Both the position numbers and the translations under genes were made by a program. This document shows positions 36,899-46,585 of a stretch of 64,000 nucleotides of DNA, piece after piece. Location of the stretch: assembly GCF_034190915.1 (NCBI RefSeq), contig NW_026947486.1, forward strand, positions 107,228,812 to 107,292,811, in the 5' to 3' direction. The notes under the pieces were generated by a model. The model was not told where the DNA came from. It saw only the letters and a program-made list of their open reading frames with translations, and did not search any database. Numbering within the stretch: the stretch's first letter is position 1; the number at the start of each line of letters is the position of its first letter. Source of the DNA: Cavia porcellus (Eukaryota; Chordata; Mammalia; Rodentia; Caviidae).

Positions 36899-39295
36899 CC
36901 ATTCTCTCCCCCTCCTTCCCTCATCTTCTTTCCCTTACCCTCTCCATGCCTGCCCATTCCCCCTTGGCTCCCCTTCCCCTCCTTTCCCTCCCTGCCTCCT
37001 CCCTTCCCTCCCCTTCCCCTCCTTTCCCTCCCTGCCTCCTCCCTTCCCTCCCCTTCCCCTCTCATTTCCTCCCTCCAATTCCCCTGCCTTGTCTTCTTTC
37101 CCTCACCCTCTCCATCCATGTGCCTTCCACTCTCCCTTCCCTTTCCTGCCCCCTCCTCCTTCCCTCTGCTCCCTCCCCTCCCCTCCCCTCTTCTGCCCTT
37201 CCCCTCCCCTCTTCTGCCCTCCCCTTCCCTTCCCTCCCCTCCCCTCCCCTCTTCTGCCCTCCCCTTCCCTTCCCTTCCCTCCCCTTCCCTTCCCTCCTCT
37301 CCCCTTCAATTCCCTCCTGCCTTTTCCCTAACCATTTGCACCACTCCCCCTCCTCCCCTTTTACTCCTCCACTCCCCTCCCCTCCTCTTCCCTCGTTTTT
37401 CCCTTACCCTTTTCACCTCTCCCCCTCCCCACCCCTCCCCCTTTCCCTCCTCTCCCGGAACCCTCCCTCCGCTCCAGTCCCTCAACCATCCCTCCCCTCA
37501 CATCCCCTCCCTCCCCCTTCCTCCTCCCTTCTCCCTCCACTCCCTCACCTCTCCCCTCTGCACCCCACCCCACCCCGAACCCTCCCATCCCCACCCCTAC
37601 TCCTCCTCCCTCACCTCTCCCTTCCCCACCCCTACTCCTCCCTTCCCCGCCCCCTCCCTTCCCCTCCCTTCCCCTTCCCTCCTATGCCATCCCTCACTCC
37701 TCCCCTCCACCCCTCACCCTTCCCCTCCCAACCCTTCCCCTCCCTCACCCCTCCCCCTCCCCTCCCTCACCCCCTCCCTACCCCTACTCCTCCTGTCCCC
37801 AGCCCTCCCCTCCCCCTCCCTCCCTGCCCCTCACACCTCCCCTCCCATCCCCTCCCTGCCCCTCCCTTCCCCTCCCCTCCCTCACCTGTCCCCTCTTCAC
37901 CCCACCCTGACCCCTCCCCACATCTTCCTCACCTCCCTCCCCACCCTTACTCCTCCGGTCCCCGACCTCTCCTCTCCCGGCCTCTCCCCTCCCTCACCCC
38001 TCCCCTCTGCCCTTCACCCCTCCCCTCTCATCCCCTCCACTCCCTCACCCCTCTCCTCCCTTCCCTCACCTCTCCTCTCCCCACCCCTCCCCTCTTCCCC
38101 TCAACCCTCCCCTCATCCCCTCCACTCCCTCACCCCTCTCCCTCCCTTCCCTCACTGCTTCCCTCCCCACCCCTCCCCTCCCTCACCCCCTCTCCCCACC
38201 CCTCATCCTCCCTTCCTCGACCTATACCCTCCCCCTCCTCTCCCTGCCCTTCACACCTCCCCTCCCATCCCCTCCCCTCCCATCCCCTCCCTGCCCCTCC
38301 CCTCTCTCACCCCTCCCCTCTGCCCTTCACCCCTCCCTTCTCATCCCCTCCACTCCCTCACCCCTCTCCTCCCTTCCCTCACCTCTCCTCTCCCCACCCC
38401 TCCCCTCTTCCCCTCAACCCTCCCCTCATCCCCTCCACTCCCTCACCCCTCTCCCTCCCTTCCCTCACTGCTTCCCTCCCCACCCCTCCCCTCCCTCACC
38501 CCCACTCCCCACCCCTCATCCTCCCTTCCTCGACCTATACCCTCCCCCTCCTCTCCCTGCCCCTCCCCTCCCTCACCCCTCCCCTCTTCCCCTCAACCCT
38601 CCCCTCATCCCCTCCACTCCCTCACCCCTCTCCCTCCCTTCCCTCACTGCTTCCCTCCCCACCCCTCCCCTCCCTCACCCCCACTCCCCACCCCTCATCC
38701 TTCCTTCCTCGACCCGTACCCTCCCCCTCCTCTCCCTGCCCCTCACCCCTCCCCTCTCATCCCCTCCACTCCCTCATCCCTTTCCTCCCTTCCCTCACCT
38801 CTCCTCTCCCCACCCCTCCCCTCCTCACCCCCACTCTCCACCCCTCCCCTCCTCACCCCCACTCCCCACCCCTCCTCCTCCCATCCTCCAGCCGTACCCT
38901 CCCCCTCCTCTCCCTGCCCTTCACACCTCCCCTCCCATCCCCTCCCTTCAGGCCCGACTCTCCCTTCACTCACATCTTCATCCTTTCCTCCCCCTTCCCT
39001 TCCTCATTCCCTGCTCTCACTTCCCTCCCCCTCATGGCAATCCTTGGACTTCCAACCCCCTGCCATGGCCTCCTCTCCCTCCTCAGCCTCCCTTCCTTCC
39101 CTTCTCTCCCCTCCCCTCCCTTTCCCTCCCCCTCTTCTCCTTCCCCTACCTTCCCAATGCCTCCCCATCCTCTCCTCTCCTCCCACTCCCCCTTTTCCTC
39201 CCCTGACCCCCAACTCCTCACCCTTCACAATCCTCTCCTCTCCCTTCCCCTTCTTGCCCTCCCCCACCCCACCCCACCCCACCCCACCCCATCCC
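36899..39295. repeat. giant polypyrimidine/polypurine tract
   Basis: About 2.4 kb in which the plus strand is almost entirely C and T, built of CCCCT/CCCTT-type words. Higher-order units of about 178 bp occur in the 38.0-38.9 kb part, and a (CCCCA)n run closes it at 39,261-39,294. The minus strand is correspondingly G/A. Stop codons need purines, so all plus-strand frames stay open for hundreds of codons; none is a gene. The tract lies directly beyond the poly(A) signals of the minus-strand gene at 39.4-40.5 kb. Confidence 0.95.
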
Positions 39296-39347
39296 AGAGA
39301 TCAGGCACAAATGCACACACAGTCCTCCCTCAGCAACACCAAGGTGC

Positions 39348-39369
39348 TTTATTGCTCAGGTGCTTTATT
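39348..39369 (-). terminator. duplicated poly(A) signals of the minus-strand gene
   Basis: On the minus strand AATAAA occurs twice (39,364-39,369 first, then 39,348-39,353), within a tandemly duplicated 14-bp word (39,342-39,355 and 39,359-39,372). The first signal is only 23 nt past the stop codon, so the 3'UTR would be very short. Confidence 0.7.
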
Positions 39370-39392
39370 GCAGGTCAGGTTGATGCTTGTTC

Positions 39393-40462
39393 TTACTGCC
39401 TCCTCCTCTTATTCTTACTCCCTGGTGGTCTTCCTTGGGGTCTTTTCCCCGAGGGTCCTGGAGCCCAGCAGGGCAGGGCTCCAGAGCCTCGGGCCTCAGG
39501 GCAAGTTGTCTCCTGCATCTCAGTGAGCGGATCGTCCACCTGCTCTTCCTCTGGTGCCCCGAAAAGCTGAAGAACAGGGTTCTCCCCTGCCCTCCTCTCC
39601 ATCCCTCTCTTGTACAGCACGATAACTGAACGCCTGCGGCCTCTGTTGGGACTCTGGTCAAGCACCGACAACACCTGGTTGATGATACGTTGCCGCTGGA
39701 AGGGAAGAAGAGAAGTGTGGTTAGTCTGGGCCTGGAGGGCTCTGCTCTGCGCTGCTGTGCCCAGCTCTGCCCAGCCCTGCCCAGCAGGAGGGCGTGCACC
39801 AGGAGGAAGAGTTGGGTCCAGCAGGGCTGGACGGCCGGCCAGGGGCTATGTGCCAGGGTCCAGGGACGTGGGACCCCGAGGCCTAGAGCGGGAGGCAGCC
39901 AGAGTCTACTCACGTGCTCCGCTTCCTGGCGCTCAGACTCTGCTAAATCGTCTCCATCTCCGGCTTCCTCATCGGTGGTCTCCGCCTCTGCGGCTTCCTC
40001 ATCGGTGGTCTCCGCCTCTGCGGCTTCCTCATCGGTGGTCTCCGCCTCTGCGGCTTCCTCATCGGTGGTCTCCGCCTCTGCGGCTTCCTCATCGGTGGTC
40101 TCCGCCTCTGCGGCTTCCTCATCAGTGGTCTCGGACTCAGTGGCCTTGTCCAGGGCGGCCGTGCTCTCGGCCTCCGCCTCCGCTTCCGCCTCGGAGCTCT
40201 CTGAGCCCGCGGAGCTCTCACCCCAGACGGAGCGCTCATCCTGGGCCGAGCTCTGCCCGTCGGCCGAGCTCTCTCCCTCCTCCGCACTCTCCCCCATGGA
40301 GGACCTCTCCCCCTCCACTGAGCGTCCTTCCTCAGCGGGACAGCCTACCTCCTCCTTCCTCTGGAGGGCCTTTCCCTGCTCTTGACATCCGCTGAAGGGA
40401 TTCATGGCTTTGATCAGATTAAGCAGCCAATTACCCCGTTCCCGAGACGTTTCTTCATCCAT
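39393..40462 (-). CDS. two-exon gene, acidic repeat protein with AT-hook-like C-terminus (possibly SPANX-related)
   Basis: Exon 1 is 40,462-39,914 (183 codons) and exon 2 is 39,695-39,393 (100 codons plus TAA), joined in phase 0. The donor CAC|GTGAGT and the acceptor CCCTTCCAG|CGG flank a 218-bp intron. The ATG context is good (A at -3, G at +4). The 283-residue product has a short N-terminal segment with a hydrophobic patch (NWLLNLIKAM, 11-20), a Ser/Glu/Gly-rich region (40-110) and six ETTDEEAAEA-type decapeptides (111-170). It then has a basic/hydrophobic segment (RRRSVIVLYKRGMERR in exon 2) and a basic C-terminus with GRPPGSKNKRRRQ, an AT-hook-like motif. Acidic body, basic DNA-binding-like tail and X-linked position next to LDOC1 suggest a fast-evolving germline nuclear protein. 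The exon-2 motif faintly recalls SPANX proteins. I do not recognise an exact family member. Confidence 0.7.
39961..40140 (-). repeat. 30-bp in-frame tandem repeat, 6 units
   Basis: Five identical 30-bp units (39,961-40,110) and one diverged unit (40,111-40,140) encode repeated ETTDEEAAEA decapeptides in exon 1 of the minus-strand gene. Perfect identity of five units indicates recent expansion or homogenisation. The unit is a multiple of three, so length changes keep the frame. Confidence 0.95.
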
Positions 40463-40549
40463 GCTTAAGGATTAGGCCCTGTGGACCTCGGGCCTCCTTC
40501 CAGCTTCTTGGAGCTCCTCCGTAGCTCTGGCTGGCTGGGGCAGCTCACC

Positions 40550-40612
40550 CTACCTTTATTGCATCACTCAGCCAATGAGAGCCCCGGCCAGGCTGGGATG
40601 TCACAATGCCCT
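40550..40612 (-). promoter_or_regulatory. candidate promoter of the minus-strand gene
   Basis: On the minus strand, about 90-145 bp before the ATG, the order is a CRE-like half-site (TGTGACATCC, near 40,600), an inverted CCAAT box (CTCATTGGCTG, near 40,573) and a TATA-like CAATAAAGG (near 40,558). A start about 25-30 bp downstream would give a 5'UTR of some 65 nt. This is inference from motif order only. Confidence 0.45.
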
Positions 40613-40626
40613 ATTCTGACACCTCT

Positions 40627-40639
40627 GGGGGGGGGGGGG
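40627..40639. repeat. poly-G run
   Basis: Thirteen consecutive G on the plus strand, upstream of the minus-strand gene. Length may be unreliable in the assembly. Confidence 0.8.
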
Positions 40640-41400
40640 CGCTGGGCAGGCCAGAACACTAACAGGTGCTCCAAACTCACCTGCCGCCCTTTCTCAGCTT
40701 CCTCAAGTCTCAGTGCACATTTGACGGTCCCACGGTCACCACTATTAGTACTACGTGACTCAGTATCCCTCCCCACGGCCTGGTGTTATGTGGCACCTAA
40801 AACCCCTCCAGGCCCTTGGTCAGTGTGAGAACCACTGCCTTTTCCTCCTATAGCTGTGTCATGGGCACCTGGGAACCCACTTAGTCCTAGGCTACTGCCT
40901 GGCAACTTTTGACCTCACTAGCATGGATGAGGTGGTTACACACGAATCCCTCCATTTCCCCTTTCAAGTGTGAAACCCATCTCTCCCTCTGGCAAGGATC
41001 CAGGTACAAGGACCAACTATCAAAGACAAATGCTAACTGGAACCGGTGAAAATACTTGCCAATAAAACATAAAACACTGCTGTGATTCATACAAAAAATA
41101 CTGTGACAAATACATTTTTGTCCCAAGTCTTCTGGTCTTCATTACAGATGTGGTGACATGTTCATGTCTGCAAATATGCTGTCTGGGCATGCATTAGAAG
41201 AATCTGTGCAAGGGAGTGAAGAAGCAGGTGCTGCTGCAGGAAAAGTTCTCCTGGGTGCCTACACATGTCAGGCTACCATCCAAGATTAATGTGCATATCC
41301 ATTTTTTGAACTACAGGTTGTGTCTGATGCAATAGAGAAAAAACACATACAGGTTGCAAAGGGTAAAACACAAGAGTCTTTCTACCGAGACTATCCACAG
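40640..41400. other. intergenic, no recognised feature
   Basis: No coding frame or confident repeat. Confidence 0.5.
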
Positions 41401-41404
41401 AGAA

Positions 41405-41500
41405 GATCTAGCAATTTAGCTCAGTGGCATCAGCACCTGGCAAATGCATGGTTGTGAATTCAATCCTCAGTACAGAAAAAAAAAATTAATGATACTTGAA
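41405..41500 (+). repeat. ID SINE
   Basis: Sense ID pattern: 'caatttagctcagtggcatc' (A-box side), 'gttgtgaattcaatcctcag' (B-box side), then an A10 tail. Moderately diverged. Confidence 0.75.
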
Positions 41501-41562
41501 ACAGAGGAAAAAAAAAACAGCATCTACATCTAATAACTGGGTCAAATTGGATCTCTCAGCCT

Positions 41563-42030
41563 ATTTTTTTTTTTTTTTTTGAGGAGTCTCCACAGTGATT
41601 TCCACAGTGGTTGCACCAGTCTACACTCCTGCCAGCAGTGGAGAAGGGTTGTCTTTTCCCCACCACCCTGCCTGCATTTGTTACTGGTAGACTGCTTTAT
41701 GATGGTGATTCTTTCTGGAGTGAGATGGAACCAGAGTGTTGGTTTAATTCACATCTCTGCAATGATGAGTGAGGTTGAACATTTTTCTCATCTTTATTTG
41801 CCATTCCTACTTCTTCTTCTGAGAAGTGTTTATTTATTTTAGATGCTCATTTTTCATTTGGGTCTTTGAACTGGGAGGTCAGATTTCCTTCAATTCCTTA
41901 TATGGCCTAAATACTGTGTCTGTGGCACAGCTAGGATCCAGTTTTTCTCCCATCCTGTGGGTTGCGTTTTCCCTCTATGGGTGATTTCTTTTGCTGTGAG
42001 AAAACTTTTGAGTAAGATGAGATGCCAGTT
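41563..42030 (-). repeat. L1 fragment, antisense (left half of a split copy)
   Basis: Starts at a T18 run (the L1 poly(A) tail read antisense). It then gives antisense L1 ('cacagtggttgcaccagtct', 'ctcctgccagcagtggagaa', 'tgggttgcgttttccctcta', 'cttttgctgtgagaaaactt'). It ends 'gagatgccagtt' exactly at LTR B1. Confidence 0.7.
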
Positions 42031-42394
42031 TGTTAGGGTTTGTGTGTAGTTTGGCCCCCTAAGCCTCACATAGTCATGGAGGTGGCTGAATATAACATTC
42101 ATGATTGTTTTGTTGTCTAGCACTGGCATTAGTGGTGTGAGTGCTGCATTCACGAGGGATGGAGCTGGCATGAAATATAAAGGAAGGAAGAAGGAGTGTT
42201 TCCTCTTCTTTTGCACTTTCACTCTTGTTGCTTGTGGCTGCCATGAACTGTTGCCCCTCAACCACGCTACCCTGCCTTGGAACCAGCTGAGTATGGACTG
42301 AATCCTCTGAAAACTATAAGAAATCAACCTTTCTTTCCTTTATGTTGGGTGTCAGGTATTTCGTATCAACACTGAGAAAAAAGTAGTGGAGATA
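42031..42394 (+). repeat. MaLR element B, 5' LTR (B1)
   Basis: Begins TGTTAGGGTTTGTGTG and ends near 'gtagtggagata', followed by 'gaatttggtaccagtggagt', the usual start of MaLR internal sequence. Left flank is CAGTT. Confidence 0.85.
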
Positions 42395-43341
42395 GAATTT
42401 GGTACCAGTGGAGTCGGTTCATTGCTGTGACTGTATCTGACCATGTGTTTCAAGTACCTTTGAGAATTACTTGTGGGAAGAGCTTGGAAAAGTTCAGAGA
42501 GGTCACCTGAATGCATAGAGCTGAACGTCTTAGTCTGTTCTGTAGGAGAGATTCTGGAGACCAGAAGTTTGATACAAACCCTCTGGTAAAGACCAGGCTT
42601 GAGAGATTTTTGCTGGGAAAAACAGCTGCATGATTTTTGGAGACCAAATAATGTGTGTTACGGCCTGGAAGAAAATTTGCCTGCATTCTTCGCATATCCA
42701 GAGACTGCTTATTACTGAGATTAAGTGTAGTAGAATGATTAATCTGGCCAAAGAAATTTCAAGGCAGTCAAATGTTGAGGCAATGGCATTGTTATTGTTG
42801 GGGCTTTTAGCCAGATTTATGTTGTGAATTAGGAGGAAAGAGCCCAGCAGGATGATTAAAAACATTGTGAGATTGACCAGAAAGCTTTGGACTACAAAGA
42901 TAGAGTTGAGATCTTGAATACTTAGAAAGAACAGAAAAAATAAAAATGATGGCCTGGGAGGCATCCTGGGAAGAAGTGCTCACAATCTGATTCTTTTAGA
43001 TGCTGAGCATGGAACTCCAGGACTTAATGTTTTCTCTGCTTGATTTTGGAATTGCTTTCATTCCAATGCTTTGGGTTCCTCTGTGTGTAACTTTTGGAAT
43101 GGTAATGTTTATGTTGTGCCATTTATGTTGGAAGTGTTTAACTTTGTTTTCATTTCTACAGGGGCTTTCTGCTAAGAGTTTGCTTTAGATCTCAGAGGAG
43201 ACTTGGGCCTTCAATTTTCAGCAATGCTTAATTTGTTAGGACTTTGGCACCTCTTGGAGTGAATGTTTTTTGTGTAAAGGATGCACATGAGTCTTTGAAA
43301 TCTTTGTGTAAAGGATGTACATGAGTCTTTGGAGGGCTGAA
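42395..43341 (+). mobile_element. MaLR element B, internal region
   Basis: About 950 bp of internal MaLR sequence collinear with element A ('tcaaggcagtcaaatgttga', 'agcccagcaggatgatt', 'catggaactccaggacttaa'). The middle part present in A is missing. No retroviral coding frame. Confidence 0.75.
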
Positions 43342-43703
43342 TGTTATGGTTTGTATTCAGATGACCCTCTGAAGCGTCATGTAATAATAATTGTGACTGA
43401 ATCTAGAATTCATGATTGGTTCATTGTCTTGCGCTGGCATTAGAGGTCTGAGTGCTACTCTTGCCCAAGTGTGGAGCTGGCATATAGTGTCAGGACAGAA
43501 AAAGGCATGTCTCTCCTCTTTTGCTCTGTTCGCTCTTGCTGATTGTAGCGGACATGAATGGCTCCCCCAACTATGCCATCCTGACTTGGAGCTGGGTGAA
43601 TATGGACTGACACCTCCAAGAACTGTAAGAAATAAACCTGTTCTTTCTTCATGTTGGGCATCAGGTATTTTGTCTCAACAATGAAGAAAAAAGAACTAAG
43701 ACA
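43342..43703 (+). repeat. MaLR element B, 3' LTR (B2)
   Basis: TGTTATGGTTTGTATT ... GAACTAAGACA. Right flank TATCG does not match the left flank of B1. Confidence 0.85.
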
Positions 43704-43739
43704 TATCGCATCTGTTCCTTTAAAATTAATATCCTTCTT

Positions 43740-44195
43740 TACACTTCACTTTTGGAGCTCCAGTTCAACTGGATTTCTTTAATTTCAGAACTAGAAAAGG
43801 TTTTCCTTCCATAAAGATTTTTGCATGCATTTTCTGTGCCATAAAAATTTTTCCTCACCTCTATTTTCTAGCCCCATTTGTCTTCTAATTTATGCTTAAA
43901 TGTAGAGATTTGAGGTGGCCTTTTCTGAAGAATTTCCACTACATTTCCCAAATTATACCAGTTACCCTGTTATAAATATTCAATCTGTTATACATCTCCT
44001 TTGGAGTATTTATTAAATACTCATTAATTAAATTAGCTTTTTTTCTTTCAGTGTCTTCTATTAGAGTGCTGGGTCCATGAGGTCAGAGTCCTTACTAATC
44101 TCATTCTCTGTAATATTTAAGATACCTAAAATAATCCTAATTACCTAGTAGATGGTAATAACTATTGTACACATGGATGAGTGAATGACTATATG
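43740..44195 (+). repeat. L2 LINE 3' end
   Basis: Sense L2 order: 'taaatgtagagatttgaggt', 'ggccttttctgaagaatttc', 'gctgggtccatgaggtcaga', then 'cctagtagatggtaataact' and 'gagtgaatgac'. Diverged ancient LINE. Confidence 0.6.
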
Positions 44196-45245
44196 ATTTT
44201 AAAGAAATGTCACATTGAAAAAATCCTTACCTGTGAGAAAAATTTGAAAGATAGAAAGTTTAGGCATTATTTAACTTAACAACTAAAACAAGTTAGAATA
44301 CTAACATAAACATGACCTAAAAAAATTAAGCTGTTTTGTGAAAGAAAGATGACTATAGCTCATTTTGTAAGTGTTATAGCAGTTTATGAGCTGTTATACT
44401 TTGTTTACTTAATTTGCCAGGAAAAATATTGAATAAGAACATCTTAGAGTAAAAATCATTCTGAGGTCTACCAATGGTGTGCACTGAAGCTTTGTTCCAT
44501 ATCACTTTCTTATCAATGGCAACATGAAACTCTCTTATGCTCTACTGGAAATATTAGTGATAAGTTTGAAAAAATCATTATCATTGAAAAGACCTGATTC
44601 AAGCTCCCTCTCTAGGGAACTTAGGAAATAACATTGACTTAAATTTTAGATCAAGGGACATTTTTTGGAGGAAAAATACAACTTTTTACATTGTTCATAT
44701 AAGGGCCATATCTATATGCCTACAACAGTTGGTCTATTTTGATATTATTTTTTCTTTCATACTCTCCTATTTCCTTGTAATTTTTCTGAATCCCCCTGTT
44801 TTCCCCTTAATTATGAAAAAAAATGCAAGTAGTTAAAGTAGTTTCTACAAGTACACTGTACCCCTTTAAGTGCAAAACTTCTAAAGGTCCAATAAAATGA
44901 GTTTTGGGTGCAACATTTCACTTCTCAGTGAGCTGGATATACCCAACTTCCCCTGAGAGTATTACTGAATAACACATAGTCACATGACACAATATATTAA
45001 ATGCCCGTGTCTTTTATGCATTACATATTCAATAATTTTAGATTATTTTCCAAAAAAAGCTTTCCGAATTGTACATGGAAAATGTGGACTTAATTGACAG
45101 TAGTGTTTAAATTTTGAATGTAACTTGTAATAACAACATGTTTCAAATATCTGTTATTCACATGACATTCTGTTAGATGCTTGTTGGTGCTCTGTCTGTA
45201 TGTTTATTTCTTCAAGGAAGCCTTTGCAAGTCTCAGTCTCCTCCC
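44196..45245. other. intergenic, no recognised feature
   Basis: AT-rich; nothing recognised. Confidence 0.5.
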
Positions 45246-45246
45246 T

Positions 45247-45247
45247 C

Positions 45248-45300
<53 letters not shown>
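45247..45300. repeat. (TG)n(TA)n microsatellite
   Basis: Short TG run followed by about 20 TA units. Confidence 0.95.
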
Positions 45301-46345
45301 CAGACTCAGTTTTTTTTCCTGTATTCCCCTAATACTTAAATTGTATTTCAGAAAACCTCAGGGAAATGTTTCGATCACTGGCACAGCAGAAGAAACTTTT
45401 TCAGGAGTTAGGCTGAAGTAGACTATTTAATGACCTTACTGTGCTTTCTGCTCAGTATCATCAATACCAGAGTCTTGTCTGAAAGATAGTTTCATCAACA
45501 TGTAGTGCTGCAGTTTAACATAATGCATGATAATTTTCTGCCCTTCATGGTAGACAGCTCTGTGAATAATATTGCAATATCTTCTTTTATCAAGGCATCA
45601 CTGGGGATTTGAAAAAATACCTGTAGAATATGAATAAGCTCAAAATTCATTCAATAAATAGATCATTGTCAAATGTGCTTTTTGTTCAATACTTTAAAAA
45701 TGCCTTCATTTGCACCTGAAAAGGGCAATGATATTCCAAAATTCATTTTGGTACAATCTCTTAAGAAACTAAGAACATCTGGCTATCCAGTATAGGAAAG
45801 CTATGCTTCTAGAGTCTTCCCTGGAAAGCAGACTTACAATACTTGGCCTGGGATTTTGCACATGCTTTGACTAGTGCTGAAGTAGAGTTTAAGTACCCGA
45901 GGAAAGTGATTTCCGTTTGGTAAAAGTAACCATTTAAATAGAGATCCAATGATAACGTTGCGAATAGTGGAAGATGACAGAGTTTGCTTCAAGGATGAAA
46001 CTGTTTAGCTCTTCAGTTTGTAGTTCTTTGTGAATCTCAGGAGTATTAGGCTGATTTGTAGAAACTGATGCTGAGGTAAAGTCTCTTAGAAGAGCATAAC
46101 ATCACTCTCACAAAGCCTGCTTGAGTTAAGATTAAAATTTAGAACCCATAAGTGCTTTATATTATTAAGAAACATGGGTAAAGAGAACGCATGCACGTGC
46201 ATGACTAGCAACAGAGGCAAGTGCCTATGTGATTTAACTTAAGTAGGCTTGTGAGGGTGATGCTATATTCTTTTAAGAATTTTTACCTCAATTTCAGCTT
46301 CTACAAAACAACTCAATACTCCTCCTTTTAGAGCAGCATAATTTA
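45301..46345. other. intergenic, no recognised feature
   Basis: Nothing recognised. Confidence 0.5.
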
Positions 46346-46349
46346 TATG

Positions 46350-46585
46350 CTAAAACGATCTTAGAATCAGCATGTATGACCATGAATAATTGAATGGATA
46401 AGGAAAATGTGTATTTAGACACAACAGAGTGCTACTTGACCATAAGATAAAACTTGAGCAAGATAAATTTGAGGCATTCATAGGTAAATGGAAGCAACTT
46501 GAGAACATAATGTTAAGTAAAATAAATGAGACATAACATGTCAAATATCTCATGGTTTCTCTTATATGAGAAACCACACACTCAC
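46350..46585 (+). repeat. L1 3'-end fragment, sense
   Basis: Sense L1 phrases 'aaatggaagcaacttgagaa', 'cataatgttaagtaaaataa' and 'ctcatggtttctcttatatg', parallel to the copy at 28.6 kb. Confidence 0.6.

Noticed and set aside
36541..39570. 1,009-codon and 880-codon plus-strand open frames rich in Pro, Ser and Leu
   Set aside because: They lie in almost pure C/T sequence, where stop codons cannot occur. All plus-strand frames are open, with no promoter, splice or domain evidence.
39365..39913. Continuation of the exon 1 frame to a 365-residue unspliced protein
   Set aside because: A consensus donor and acceptor bound a 218-bp segment whose removal keeps phase and yields a coherent basic C-terminus ending just before AATAAA. 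The read-through runs past that signal.
39610..40395. Plus-strand frames of 261 and 231 codons with repeated PLRLPHRWSP or VVSASAASSS decapeptides
   Set aside because: They are antisense shadows of the 30-bp repeat in the minus-strand gene. The splice sites, ATG context and poly(A) signals all favour the minus strand.
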